Shown here one piece after another: positions 11,689 through 23,310 of a DNA stretch of 64,000 bases; within the stretch, counting starts at the first letter, position 1, and each line of letters starts with the position of its first letter. The notes beneath the pieces were generated by a model. That model was not told the origin of the DNA and did no database searches. It saw nothing but the letters and a program-made list of their open reading frames with translations. The position numbers and the translations under genes are program-made. The DNA comes from Pohlia nutans (lineage: Eukaryota > Streptophyta > Bryopsida > Bryales > Mniaceae). The stretch covers positions 13,545,811 through 13,609,810 of the forward strand of contig CM040085.1 in NCBI GenBank assembly GCA_022496805.1, written 5' to 3'.

Positions 11689-13547
11689 TCAGAAAATTTT
11701 CTTCAACATCCTAGAAAGGGCACGGCCTTTAGGCCTCCACCACTCCATATAATCTGCATACTGGTCTACTGCATAATCTCCGAATTCGTGTAGCTTATTT
11801 ACAGAAAAATCCTTTGCACTAGCTGCCGCCTGCCCGCTGGACACATAAACTGTGATCTCAGACCTTTTTGTTGTTACCTTCTCCTCCAATTCAGCCAACT
11901 TCGATTCTACCAATACCCTGGCTTTATCGGGTAGTGTGCCCTCCTTTGCATCCTTATATAACGCCAAGGTTGTCGCACTCAGTTGAGCTCTCTGACTTGC
12001 TGTCTTCTCAGCTACTATGCGACTTAACTCAGCTGCTCGACAAAATTGTCGGATTATAATGCCCGTACTCAATGGACCCAAAATCCATAACGGCAGCAGG
12101 TCTTGTGACACTGATAGTCCAAAACATATTGTCACCAGCAAGTAAAAAGGTACACTGCACAAACAACCGGTGTACGCATCATCATAGATCAGTACAAGCC
12201 AAGAGTAGATACAAAAAAATCCCCACGGTCTGATAAAAAAACTACCTAGAATAAATATACCAGAGTTGTTGTAAATAAACAACCACAAAGGCTGAACCAT
12301 GTTAGAACAATATCATCTGAAATTAGCAATCACGTGTGGTTTCACATAGCTGCGTCATAACTACGGGTAAAAATCATAATATCCTTGATAAAACCATTCA
12401 GTAACCAGGCAGCAGAGATTACTTACAAAATGGCGATCGGCCACTTAATCCAGGGATCTGTATCCCGCCACCACCTGGCTCCATGCAAGCTCAATTCAGA
12501 GGACTTCAAGTCTGTGATCAACTGCTTGGCATCAAGGTTTTTAACTTTCTCCTGAGCATCTTGATATCCTAGTTTAGCACTTTCCAACACTCCACGGTCA
12601 CGCAAGTCTTTCAGCCCTTCCTGGAAGCCTTGCAGAGAATCGACCAACATCTGTCTCAAGTGCTCTTTTCCTTGCAACTCTAATGCTGATGAGTCTGTAG
12701 CTTCTTCAACTGCAGATTCCGGAGAAGGTTCAGGTTCCTGCTCGCCGCTGTTGTTGTCATGGTCGGCAGTGACCACCTGAAATGATAGAGCCTGCAGTCT
12801 CTGCAACCGCAGAAGATCTCTGCTTCCTGAAATCAGGAAACTACCACCACTGCAACAGAGTAAATCATTGGTAGAGTTTGGTTGACTACCACACATGAAT
12901 TGATACTTGCAAGAGCAAACAACATTAAAGGCATTCATAGATCTATTATTCTGTACTGCTTAACCCCTAAAGGACTAAGGATTCATGGTTAGAAAACGAC
13001 CAATTCCATTGATCATATTGTGTAAAATATAATTCGGATAAGGTCAAATTTTATATCCCTAAAATCAGTGCAGAGCACAGCATAAAATTGGACAGAAGCG
13101 GCGAGCAGGATGACCTACTCAAAACTGCTCAAAAAACATGAGGCTTCATCTTGATCCTCTAGGAGTAAATTTGAAAGCTGCCCGCACCCCCAGGGCATGC
13201 CAGAACAAGCATCACAAGCTAGAGGAAGGTAGGAGTCCTAACCAAGAACGATGTTGAATTCCGCAAATCTTTCGAGGTGTAGTAGTAACTAAAGCAGCAA
13301 TTGTACAAGAGGATGCTCGAGACTGACACCGTGTTGATGGAGCTGTTACTGACACTGGGCGCAAAGTGCTCGTACCCTGCAAAAGCAACGCAAAACAGGT
13401 CCAGCTCATCAAGATAAAATACATTTGTGAGAAAGCATTCATCAAAATTCAGCGTGAAACTGATAAAAAAAAAATGACAGCATTATACCATGACTCATTT
13501 CAGAAAGGAATATTACTTACCAATCCTTTCAAATTCAACAATGCCAT
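11689..13547 (-). CDS. Predicted plastid membrane protein (EMB2759-like?), four coding exons
   Basis: Read on the minus strand, the coding exons are 13547-13521, 13376-13243, 12849-12427 and 12154-11689. All borders are GT-AG and every phase matches, giving 349 aa. The start MALLNLKGL sits at the end of a non-coding-plus-9-codon exon (13603-13521) followed by GTAAGT. Residues 1-55 are rich in S, T and R and lack acidic residues, as in a chloroplast transit peptide. Residues 85-110 are acidic. Residues about 115-180 are helical and charged. Two hydrophobic stretches follow at about 188-228 (VPFYLLVTICFGLSV and LLPLWILGPLSTGIII), then a long charged coiled-coil-like tail. Reading 12300-12155 as exon instead puts a stop in frame, so the acceptor at 12155-12156 is preferred. 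The layout reminds me of the plant EMBRYO DEFECTIVE 2759 family, but that assignment is from memory and tentative. The function is unknown. An upstream 5'-UTR exon near 14223-14300 with donor GTAATG is likely. Confidence 0.75.
12964..13166. mobile_element. Possible small TTAA-type MITE in an intron
   Basis: Begins TTAACCCCTAAAGGAC, the same terminus as the element at 22369. A degenerate right end (tcctctaggagtaaa) is at about 13166. Lies in the intron between 12850 and 13242 of the plastid protein gene. Confidence 0.35.
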
Positions 13548-14300
13548 GCTTTCAAAATTTGACGCAGCAGATGAATAATGTGGTTCCCAACATCAACTAC
13601 ACCCTGCAGAGAAAAAAAACAAAAAAACAACAACCATTCGCAATCAATACACCGCTCAGTCACATCAACTTTGCTCAGAATTTCCAAGTGAAAAACCAAT
13701 ACAATACACACCACTGTGCAGCTTGAATTTTTTTTCCAACATTGGCCACAGAGCATAGTAATATCCTCTACACACTATGCGCCTCTAAAACCCTTTAAAC
13801 ACAAAATTCAACAGGTGCCATAAAACTTCAAAAATTCGCACCAACGCATTGAGTGTCCGTTCAATCTCAATAGCAGACCTAGTAGATTCGCGAAATCCTG
13901 AGTCTCACAAACGGAAACTACTTATAGGATTTCATGAGGATATTCTGTTGATTGAAACCCTAGGAACAAAATTGGTATGCCAATTGAACTGACACCCTAG
14001 AGCTTTTAACACCGCTAATTCCAAACCCTCGACACTAAACCCCGTGATTTCTGTGTCCTGTTAAACCCGCGGTGGAAACGTACCAAGCGACGGGGAACGA
14101 ATGCATCGCCCGAGATAGGAAGGAACCCTAAAGTGTGGGCAACGTCGGTGGTACTGGAGAGGAGAGAGAATGATTCTAGGAAACGAGAAAGAGCAGGGAC
14201 AGGGGAATTCGAAGGGCATTACCGCGGGCGTTTGAAGTGGGTGGGTGCCGAGGTGCAGCGGGAGATGAGAAGCAGTAGAGCAAGCATGGCGCTCTTCAAA
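13548..14300 (-). other. 5' UTR, leader intron and promoter of the plastid protein gene
   Basis: The exon carrying the ATG starts at 13603 after an acceptor (TTCTCTGCAG). A plausible upstream donor (CGCG|GTAATG) is at 14222. The region 14050-14450 is GC-richer than its surroundings, as expected of a promoter/first exon. Confidence 0.45.
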
Positions 14301-14828
14301 TCTGCACCTCCATCGCCAGAAGAGAAGCAGGAGACGCAGAAACGAAAACAGCAACGACAAGTGAGCGCAGAAGAGTTGAGGAGCTTCGGAGATGGAGGGT
14401 CGGTTTGGCAATGAGTCCCTCTGGATAACAGGATGACGGATGAAAAACCCGCGTGCGGCACAGTTTTCATTCGTGGATGAGTTTTGGATGAACGTACGCG
14501 TGTCAGTTGGCTCAAAAGTCCCGTCCAATGAACGTGGAGTGTCGGATGAAAGTGAAATCACGCAACTCAATTCCATCCTGCACCCATTGGCGCATCCATG
14601 CATTGAAATCATTCCCATAATGTACTTTATTAGTATGACCTTGTGCCGTTGGCCTAAGTGTTCTCTGTGATTTGATTGTGCTTTATTTTATTTATTTTAT
14701 TTTAATCCACAAAATTAATTCAATTTACGTTAATGAAATTCGATTAAAATTCCATAACTCTCACATCGTAGGTCCAATCGCTACATCATTGAAATTAAGC
14801 AAAAACTGAAAGCCGAAGTAAAAGTCAG

Positions 14829-15088
14829 GGTGAAGTCCCTGGTGAACAAAAACAAACTTGGCAAGAGATACGGTGAAAATCCGTGGTAAGCAAGAGGGAC
14901 CTAGTAAGAGTCATGGTGAAAGTCAGTGGTGAGAAAAACCAGACATTGCACGAGATATTGTGGAATTCCATGGTGAGCAAAAAGGATTCAACAAGAGACA
15001 CGATGATAGTCCATGGTGAGCAAAAACGGGCCTCGCATGAGACATAGTGGAAGTCCGTGGTGAACAAGAGGGATCTCGAGGGTGACGA
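14829..15088. repeat. Minisatellite, about six units of ~43 bp
   Basis: Degenerate units around the motif TCCRTGGTGAGCAAAAA followed by AGAGAYAYRGTG. Differences between units are frequent. One minus frame is open through the array, encoding a repeating Phe/Ser-rich peptide with no sign of being a real protein. Confidence 0.75.
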
Positions 15089-15105
15089 CCCAAGGGACCT
15101 TGCAA

Positions 15106-15438
15106 CACTGTAATAAAACATGGTAAAAAAAAACCGCACTCAAAATTGACTGCGGTTCTTTTTGCCACGTTTTTGTGCATGCGCAAGTAATGGGCTGTTA
15201 ACTTCTTTTGCAATTTCAAACTACAATTTTTAGAATTTTGGTGCGTGTAATATACTGTTGGAAAGGAATTGAAAATACCTTTCCAATGGTATATTACACG
15301 TTCCAAATTTTCAAAAATTGCATTTGGAAATTGCAAAAAACAATTGTTGCGCGCGTAGTGGGCCTGCACAAAAACGTGGCAAAAAGAACCGCAATCAATT
15401 TTGAGTGCGATATTTTTTTACCATGTTTTGTTATAGTG
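15106..15438. mobile_element. Near-perfect foldback element, CACTA-like
   Basis: 333 bp that are almost entirely one inverted repeat (arms of about 160 bp, loop of about 11 nt around 15272). Ends CACTGTAATA / TATTGT-like TTATAGTG; flanked by the 3-bp direct repeat CAA (15103-15105, 15439-15441). Transcription would give a long hairpin RNA. Confidence 0.8.
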
Positions 15439-15934
15439 CAAGAACTAAGGTGGAAAACTAAGAGGTATCCAAGAGATGACAGACGTAATTATAGGTTTAT
15501 AACAAGGCAACGAGGTAGAAAATATCATTCTTAAAGTGAAATGTCAAGGCCAAAGTTGTTTCAGTAGCATAGGAAGAAATAAGAGCTTCTAAGTTTTACT
15601 GACATATTGTAATTGTTTATGCTTCAATGTATAAAAACTAGGGCTCAAATGTTCTTTGCACTACTATTGAAAATCAAGTTGTAAAATTTGTAATTCTTTA
15701 TATAGTGTATGCATGAATTCATTTTTTTGGGTGTTAGAAAAAATTCCCTTTTTCTCTGTTTTAGTCATGGATTTCATTCTTTGTAACTATGTGGAGACTT
15801 TCTTTCAAATAAATTGGTAGACTTTTACATTTTCATTTCTTTAAAGAAAAATGTGAATACCTTTTCTTCAAGGTATACATATTTTCCAGTTTTTTAAATT
15901 TTAAGTCAAATTCAACAATGAAATTTAGTTTTCG

Positions 15935-15971
<37 letters not shown>

Positions 15972-18467
15972 TCTATTTCTATTAAGTTAAATTTTTGTTT
16001 TTCAAATTATCAATTTTTGTATTATGTCAACATATCAATTTCAATTGTTGATTTTAAAATTTGTCAACATGTCCTTCATGTTATATGATTAAATTAGGGT
16101 TTATGATTTTGATTTTGATTCGTTTATGGTATCTTTTAATTCCTAAAAGACCAAAGTCTTGAAATTGATTTTTCAAGATTTTGAGCACTTTGTTGTGGTT
16201 AGGAGTTTTTGTATTTTAAAACAGAATAAAATCTAGAGATTCAATTTCATGAATTAACGTACAATAGGTGCTCAAATTTCATAGTATATAGACTTGTATA
16301 TTTTTATATTTTTAGTTTTATATTTTTTCCACATATCTTTGTTTCAAAAATGAATATAGAATTTAAAACAACCAAAAAAAAACACCCAAACTTATCCAAT
16401 TTTGAAACAAAATGAAATTTATTTATGAAACAACAATGACCTTGTTTGTAAGTATAGATACTGTAAATACACAAAAAAAATTGAAATGTATAAGAATGTC
16501 TTAATGTACAATACAAAAAGTCATTCCATCTCCAAATGGAAACAACCTTAGAAGAATTCTGAAAGGTTGTAAGTTGAGTACCTAAAACTCCTGGGCTAAA
16601 ACTATTTGATTGATTCCAAATGTAAAGCTAATATAAAAACATCTTCCATGTGACTTTTGTTGGTAGAGGATAGGATTAGTACGCCTATGCTAAATATATA
16701 ATTAAAAAAAGGTTTTGTAAATGAAAAAATTATGAATATTCTCCAATATTCACTTTTTATCCCACCATTGCAAAAAAAACATTCCCAATTTTTTTTGAGA
16801 TTTAGAAAAATGTATTTCTGTCAACTATGCTCTAGACTTACAATAGTATAGAAATGAAAAATAAACAATGAAAGTTTGAGTGTTAATGGAAAAGAATTGT
16901 TGTAAACATCTATGTGCCCAAAACCTAATCTACATGAAAAACCATTTTGAAATATATAAAAATTCCATTTTCATTATTACTCACAACCTTGCCTCTCAAG
17001 GTTCAAGGTTTTTCTACCTCAACCCTTCAATGCCACATGCTAAAAAGTAATTTTGAAACTTAAAAATTTGTAGTTGTTGATTAAAAAAAATTACTAAAAA
17101 TATTAGAATCTTCAGACAATATTGTGAATAGGACTTTTAGCTTTTTCCAAAAATTTTGGGATGAAAATCATAAGCATGGATGAAAACAAGGTTTGTAGTT
17201 ATTTTCATTTAGTGTAAAATGCCCTTAAGAAAAGATTGTCGCTCATTTGTACCACCACTCACAAAACTGTATGTACAATGATACGAAATCAACTTCTTTA
17301 AAAGTACTTATTCAATGCCTCAAGGAGACAATGTTTTGATCAATCGTACTAAATTTTACTTTCCAAAGTTAGAATTTAGAATTTTGGTGAATTTTTAAAG
17401 AGTTTATAGAGTTAAAATTTAGAAATTCATCATTAATAAATTTTATACCTATAATTGGATACATGCATATATAATTTAGAAATAAACATTTTTTCAGATT
17501 GAAGAAAGTTCGGTAAAATTATACATTTTCATATAAATCCAGTGAAAAAAAGATTTTCACCTACTACATATGACTGATCAAAGTTCTACAACTTAGAGAT
17601 GTAAACTGATACTAAATTGTTTTTTTTTCTAAAATTTTCAATTGAGACTTCAAGAAGAAAACATTTCAATCAATCATGCAAGTTTTTACTTTTCAAAAAT
17701 AAAATGTTAATTTTTAGTGAGCTTTTAAAGAATTTTATGGTGTTTGATCTTAGAAAATATAATAAATAACATCATAGATAGATTTTGAACATCTAATTAG
17801 ACATGTGTATAATTAACTTAGAAATAAACATCTTTCAAGTAAGATCTTTTTAAAAAAAATTATAGAATTACATATAAATCTAGTAAATTAAAGAGCATTT
17901 TCTACTACATATGCTTACTCAAAATTCTACAACTATTTGAATGTTAAACTTCTCACTTACATTGAAATGATCCAATGACAACAAAATTCTATCAATCTAC
18001 CAACGTATATGTCCACCCTTTGGCTTCATCCTTGCTTATAATCTAGAAAGCATAGACTGACACAACTCGAGAAGATTTGTGAGCTTTGTCTGTAATAAAA
18101 CCATATTTATAATTCAAAATATTCCAAATAAATCCAATATTTTAATAAAAAACTAAAAGTCACAGTAAGAATTCCATTGGTAAAAGAAAATCATTAATTT
18201 TTTGGGGGGGAATATAGCTAGTGAATGTAATGTAGAATATAGTATAAATCTTGACCCACAAGGCTTGTAAAAGCAATAGAATGTACAATATATAGATTTC
18301 GAAATTTAAAAAATAAACTCTAAATTAGAGTTAATAAGCTTCAATTGTGAAAATTCCTATTAGGAGATCATGAAGATATGTTGTTTGTTTTAGTACAAAA
18401 TTTATGGGTTTAGTAAAGAGACGACAATATTTTCTTAGGGGGACTCTACATAATGGGGAGTGACACT
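15439..18467. other. Very AT-rich intergenic DNA
   Basis: No gene. Contains an (ATT)n microsatellite at about 15940-15970 and diverged direct similarity between about 17330-17590 and 17640-17900 (both with 'ctactacatatg' and 'aaataaacatt' landmarks), an old tandem duplication. Confidence 0.45.
15940..15970. repeat. (ATT)n microsatellite
   Basis: About ten ATT units. Confidence 0.85.
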
Positions 18468-19049
18468 CCCCGACTCTAAATCCCCCCTCGACGTTAATGC
18501 AAACACTATTCATCCATGGGCTTCATTAGTTTGAAATTTCTATTTTGGGCACCCTAGGGTCTTTTTTTGGCAATTTGTTTTTCAAATTTGGAACCTACGG
18601 CCCCAATTTAGTTCGGGGGATCGCTCGGGAATTTTAAACCATTGGACGAGGGGGTTATTTTTTAAGGTGGGTCCCAACATGCACAAAATAGGGGCAGTTA
18701 TTGTCCTCTTGCATTTGAGTTAACTGAAAACAAAAGAGGTTGCAACATGAGTCAAACAAGAGTCTTGTCACTAAAAATAAGATCCACTGTCACATATTTT
18801 CAGTGAATAGTAACTTGGTCTCGAATTGAATAGCAACTGAGGGTTGGGAGAACGTGTTCGCAACTGAGGGTCCCGCAACTAAGATACTGTCAGGTGTTTG
18901 TTTCAGAGAATTTAGAAACTCGGCTTAGTCTCAGTTTTGGAGCTTTCTTCAACTCAAAACGAGTCTAACATGAGTTTGAGCTGATTTTCTTCTTTGGGAG
19001 CTTCTTTTCGGTTAAACTCTATTAACGTCGAGGGGATTTAGAGCCGGGG
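18468..19049. mobile_element. Mutator-like MITE, second copy, split by a nested insertion
   Basis: Same termini (CCCCGACTCTAAATCCCC) and interior landmarks as 554-837 (ccatgggc..ttcat, aggtgggtccc, gcagttattgtcctc). Interrupted by an insertion at 18716-19020. No 9-bp duplication is visible at its ends. Confidence 0.65.
18716..19020. mobile_element. Nested inverted-repeat insertion
   Basis: Inverted ends TGAGTTAACTGAAAA and the complement of TTTTCGGTTAAACTCT; flanked by ATT (18713-18715 and 19021-19023). The uninterrupted sister at 554-837 reads tgcattaatgtcg at the point of insertion. Confidence 0.6.
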
Positions 19050-19056
19050 ATACTAA

Positions 19057-19419
19057 GGGCCGCTTCACACTATGGCCAAAGGTTGAGAGGCCGTCGATTT
19101 CCACCAATCAAATTGCAAGAAACCATGGTTTCGGCCTCTCGACCCTTCACACTAGAGGCCAAAGTCCAAAGGCCGTGGACCTTCAAAATGCTTACATGGC
19201 AACACTTTTTGACCAAGGTGACGGCCTCTCGAGAGGAAGTTTGGGTCCTACATTTTGCAAGACCCGTCACTATGGTCGAGAGGCCGTCGATTTCTTTTCA
19301 TAAAAAATGAAAACTATATTTTATGCCTATTCTCAGTAGATTTCTTTGGACTCTCAACAAAGTTTGGACTCTCAATCCCACGGCCTCTCGACTTGGACGG
19401 CCATACTGTGAAGCGGCCC
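19057..19419. mobile_element. Tourist-like (PIF/Harbinger) MITE upstream of RAMP4
   Basis: 363 bp, termini GGGCCGCTTCACACTATGG and the complement with one mismatch. Flanked by TAA (19054-19056 and 19420-19422), the standard 3-bp target of PIF/Harbinger. Contains repeated GAGAGGCCGTCGA motifs. Lies 340 bp before the RAMP4 ATG. Confidence 0.8.
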
Positions 19420-19628
19420 TAAGTTATAGCTAAAAGTCAAGCAACAACCGCCTTGAAGGCAACACTTCAACGCGCCTCCCCCGAAATTCCACGCGGAATC
19501 GTCGCCGAAGCCAGAAGACCTGCCCGCGCTCTCATTGGCCAGGGCCCAAACACCACGTCATCGCATTCCGTGATTGGCTGCCCGAGTCGCCCACATGGCC
19601 TGTGCCCGCCGCGTCTTCTCCTCCCTTC

Positions 19629-19635
19629 TATAATA
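19629..19635 (+). promoter_or_regulatory. TATA box of the RAMP4 gene
   Basis: TATAATA within a GC-rich promoter, followed about 30 bp later by a CT-rich stretch (ctcctgtctctctcactc) that looks like a plant Y-patch or transcription start region. That leaves a leader of about 100 nt before the ATG at 19760. Confidence 0.6.
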
Positions 19636-19759
19636 CACGCTCCCCTGCTCCTGTCTCTCTCACTCATCACATTCTCCTCTCCACTCCATAGCTTGCAGAG
19701 ATCCAACAATCTCCTTCGCATTCCACAGATCCGTGTGTTTCTGAAGCCCCCGCAACAAG

Positions 19760-19966
19760 ATGACGACGTCGAAGAGGCTGGCGGACAAGAAGAGCGCCAA
19801 GTTCCAGAAGAACGTGCACAGGAGGGGCAACGTGCCGGAGACCACGCTGAAGAAGAAGAGCCAGTACCCCGTGGGGCCGATGGTGCTTGGCCTGTTCGTG
19901 TTCGTCGTCGTGGGCTCTTCCATCATTCAGATCTTCCGATCCGCTACCAGCGGCGCCATGGCGTAA
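19760..19966 (+). CDS. RAMP4: RAMP4/SERP1-family stress-associated ER membrane protein
   Basis: Intronless 68-aa protein of the length typical for RAMP4 (SERP1, yeast Ysy6). The N-terminal half is the conserved basic cytosolic part (MTTSKRLADKKSAKFQKNV, then RRGNVPET). A single C-terminal transmembrane helix covers about residues 40-60 (GPMVLGLFVFVVVGSSIIQI), as in a tail-anchored ER protein. Family members associate with the Sec61 translocon and help stabilise nascent membrane proteins during ER stress. Codons are GC-rich, in strong contrast to the AT-rich surroundings. A TATA element lies 125-131 bp upstream and the leader is pyrimidine-rich, a usual pattern for broadly expressed plant genes. 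The start is fixed by the family N-terminus. A Tourist-like MITE ends about 340 bp upstream of the ATG. Confidence 0.93.
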   Translation: MTTSKRLADKKSAKFQKNVHRRGNVPETTLKKKSQYPVGPMVLGLFVFVVVGSSIIQIFRSATSGAMA

Positions 19967-21006
19967 GATTAGCGTCGTGCTAGTCGATTCTTTGGCGTTT
20001 CCGTGAGAGAACCCCCTGCCGCATGGCGTTCGTTGAGGGTTTTGTTGGAGGGCCCAGTAGTTACTTACTTTGTTGATCACATCCTTTTCTGAGGATGTTT
20101 TCTTTTGTAAATTTGCGCGACTCACTTTTAATCTGAAGATTTAGACCCTATCATCGCATCTTGGTATGTGCACAAAGTAGTCTCTCTCTGATTTAGGGTT
20201 TTCTTTTTCTCTTTCGTCATGGTCCTCCTTTGCCTGCATAGTTGCTGATATGCCTTTTGTCTCTTTCGTTGGTTCTTGAATGCAATGTATCTTCCTGTAA
20301 ATTTTAGGTGTGTTATTGTAATCGGAGGATGCGCTCACTTATTTGTGACTATGCTTATGCCTTCTGCTATTCTTCCAGTAGATGTTTTGTGTTTAGAGTC
20401 CGATGAATTTGCAGTATTACGAATCGTATCATTGTAACCCTCTTTTACTCGTTTGATACTCCTGTTCGGAGCAATCATCGTTCCTGAATTGCATATAAGT
20501 AGCACGATTTCTGATGTACATGATATGATCATACTGTGTCCCTGATGTTAAACATTTTCAGCGTTCATTATGTTCTAATCATGTAGGATGTAGATGGGCT
20601 TAGTAACAGCAGAAATCACTGGTGAGAGTAGTCATGCGAAATGTGTGTATTTTTCAAGCAAAGTAAATTGTACAGTTCCAGTAGTACGTAGGAGATGCAT
20701 GTTGTCTTGCATACAAGAAGTGTGAAAAGTTTGTACAGAGGTGTATCACTGGCATGATCAATGGGGCAAACTTGTGAACCTTCATAGCCGTGGTACTTCA
20801 GTGAGCCTCTGGAATTGACTAAGAGCATCTCTGATTTGCAGTCTGAAGGTCATCAGAAATTACATTGCATATCATGTAATGTAACATCCAACATCACTCA
20901 ATTATGAAAATAGTAAGTAACCCACACACAAGTCACCACGCATAGGTTGTGCTTCAGAATCATGATGCTCTTCGGGCTGCCCTCCAAGGACCCTCTTGAT
21001 GTTCAA
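19967..21006. other. RAMP4 3' flank and intergenic DNA
   Basis: Mixed composition near RAMP4, probably its 3' UTR to about 20110. 20880-20975 repeats 1318-1405 (ctatgaaaatagtaagtaa landmark). Confidence 0.4.
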
Positions 21007-21839
21007 CCTTTTAGTGTCCAGGGTTCAACCTTTTAGTGTCCAGGGTGGTTCTGGAGAAACCACAGTTTTTTGGGTGATGTTCCTTTAAAACTCTCTGTTG
21101 AAATTAGGGATACTATTAATAGTATTCAACCGTATGAATGTAAGCATAGCTTAATGAAACAAGTGTCGATAAAATCTTGGTAAGATCGGACCGTTGGATT
21201 GAAAAATTATAGTATGTCTTTGAACCGTATAATGCACACTCAAAAATGAGATTTTGGGGGTGTGTGACTTCAAGGTTAAATAGAATTTGGGTTAAATTTT
21301 CAAAAATAAAAGTAAAGATGTTCAACAATGGCTTGTGTCAACACCTCTTCATTGCAATCTTTTATGTCAAGAACATGTCAAGAACAGATTCATACATAAT
21401 TATTGTGAATTTTATAAGTGAGAGTGACTTATCTATGTACGGTTTAGGACAAAATTTATACGTTAAAATAAGAAAGGAGTTGGTACATTGATGAAGATCA
21501 AACTACATACACTAATGGAACACGAATAAGAGAACACAATCCAAAAAAATAAAATACAAGATAACAAACTTGCAAACACAAGAAATACCACATAGTATGT
21601 GTGTTGTATTTGTAAGTATTTGTTGTATTTTGAGGTATTTGCAGTATTTTGGTGTTTTGTACATAGGTATTTGGATAGCTAAGAAAGTCAGATTTCAAAT
21701 TTTCTTTTTGCATCATCTACAAAATCAAAAGTTACACATCTGAACTTTAGACATCGGATTGAGATAGTTCACAGATTTTCCAGCATTTCATTTTCTAGTG
21801 ATCTAGTGACCACTTAGTGGTTACCTGGGCACTAAAGGG
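21007..21839. mobile_element. TTAA-type MITE, copy B
   Basis: Reverse orientation relative to copy A at 9634. Right end CTAAAGGG is followed by TTAA (21840-21843). The left terminus (CCTTTTAGTGTCCAGG, preceded by TCAA) is duplicated in tandem at 21007 and 21029. Confidence 0.65.
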
Positions 21840-22139
21840 TTAAGGGTTATGAAAAGGAGATACACTACACTCAATGGCGTATTTAGAGCGGGCTTCCATG
21901 TAAGCATTAGGCTGGTGGATATAGCTACAGGACAATAAATGAGGTCCTAACTTCCACCCATTCTTAGTGAGTGTTGAAAGCGGACTTTGCATTTCATCCA
22001 CTCTCACTCCCATTGGTGAGCTACATGATTGGTTGTTTTGTGAAAAGTTTCTAATTATATCTACTGAATTGGTCTATTGAGGTGTGCTCTGTGCTATTTT
22101 TATCCATGGAGAGCAAGATTGAAGGATCGGCCTGACTCT

Positions 22140-23310
22140 GCATGGAATGAGGTCCTTAATGTTTGGGACACTATTTCTCAAATCTGGACACTATTTAATT
22201 TTATGGAGTTAGTGTCCTCGTAAGAAAAAAAATGAATGTAGTGTTCCAATAACATATGACAACTTTATAATAAATATGGCATGCCACCTCATGTCACTCT
22301 CATTACTTGAAAATAACATGGCACTTTCAATGAAAATTGGAATGACAAGTGACAAACTCCTATTTTAACCCCTAAAGGACCGTAAGGCCCCCACGCGGCT
22401 TCTGGAACTAGAAAGTGAGGAAATTCAGGTTCTTGGGCTTTGAATTGTAGGATGAGCAAGAAAGAGACCTTGGCTCTTTTTGAGAGCCGAATCTGTAGGT
22501 ACTTCTTGATCGGAAATTCATCAAGTGAGCAATTTTTGGTGATTTTTTTGAGTTGCACGGAGGGTATCTAGGTGTCACTTCAAACCCTCATATCTTCCTC
22601 CTCACACCTCCAAATTACTTGAATTTTTTTGAACATGTTTAAAATGATGATTTCTACTCACAGTATAAATTTTAGAATTTTTGGAGCATTTTTGAACAAT
22701 CCGATTTCAGCATGTGTACAAAATACCCCAAACAAGTTCCATCAATCTTCTCAACGGTGGCATTTTCTCAAAAATTATGCGATTTTGTTGGTCTTTTTTT
22801 CATAAAAAAGCTACGTAAGTCTTCTTTAATTTCAACGGTGCCAATTGTCAAAATTACCCCACACCAATGAGGAATTGAGCTTGCTACAAGAGCTAGTCAA
22901 GAAAACAAGAGCTAAGTTCAACACCACCCGGTCCTTTAGGGGTTAATGTCAAGAGACACTATTTCTCTTCACCTTTGAACAAATTGTGGTAAAAGACATC
23001 AATTGTGGTACGCCATTCAATGTACACTAAATGGGCTATTTAGTGTTTAGGAGACTATATCTCAACACGGACACTATTTGATTTTAGGGAGATATAGTGT
23101 TTTTGTAAGAATTTTTTTTAATGTAGTGTTCCAACTTTATAACAAACTTGGCATGTCACCTCATGTCACTCTCATGACCTAGAAGGAACATGACACTTTC
23201 AATCAAAGTAGGGAATGTGTCAAACTCATATAAAGTGTAGAAACACTATTTTTCTTTACCTTTGAAAGAATTGTGGTAAAAAACATCAATTTGAATTGGA
23301 CACTAAATAG
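22140..23310. repeat. Two tandem relics of the TTTAGTGTCC element
   Basis: Two diverged copies of the element seen complete at 59090-59382 (landmarks: ggcatgccacctcatgtcactctcat, ttgtggtaaaaaacatcaat). The first is interrupted by the TTAA element at 22369. Confidence 0.55.
22369..22942. mobile_element. TTAA-flanked MITE with CCCCTAAAGGACCG ends
   Basis: 574 bp with perfect 14-bp inverted termini, flanked by TTAA at 22365-22368 and 22943-22946. It splits an older repeat whose uninterrupted relatives are at about 23215-23240 and 59150-59180 (minus), so the insertion point and single pre-insertion target can be seen. No coding capacity. Confidence 0.75.

Noticed and set aside
14825..15139. 104-aa repetitive Phe/Ser-rich frame on the minus strand
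   Set aside because: It is a by-product of the 43-bp minisatellite; unit length is not a multiple of three and the peptide has no family features.
15208..15534. 108-aa frame
   Set aside because: Lies mostly in the foldback element, and the opposite arm produces a mirror-image frame on the other strand; an artefact of the inverted repeat.
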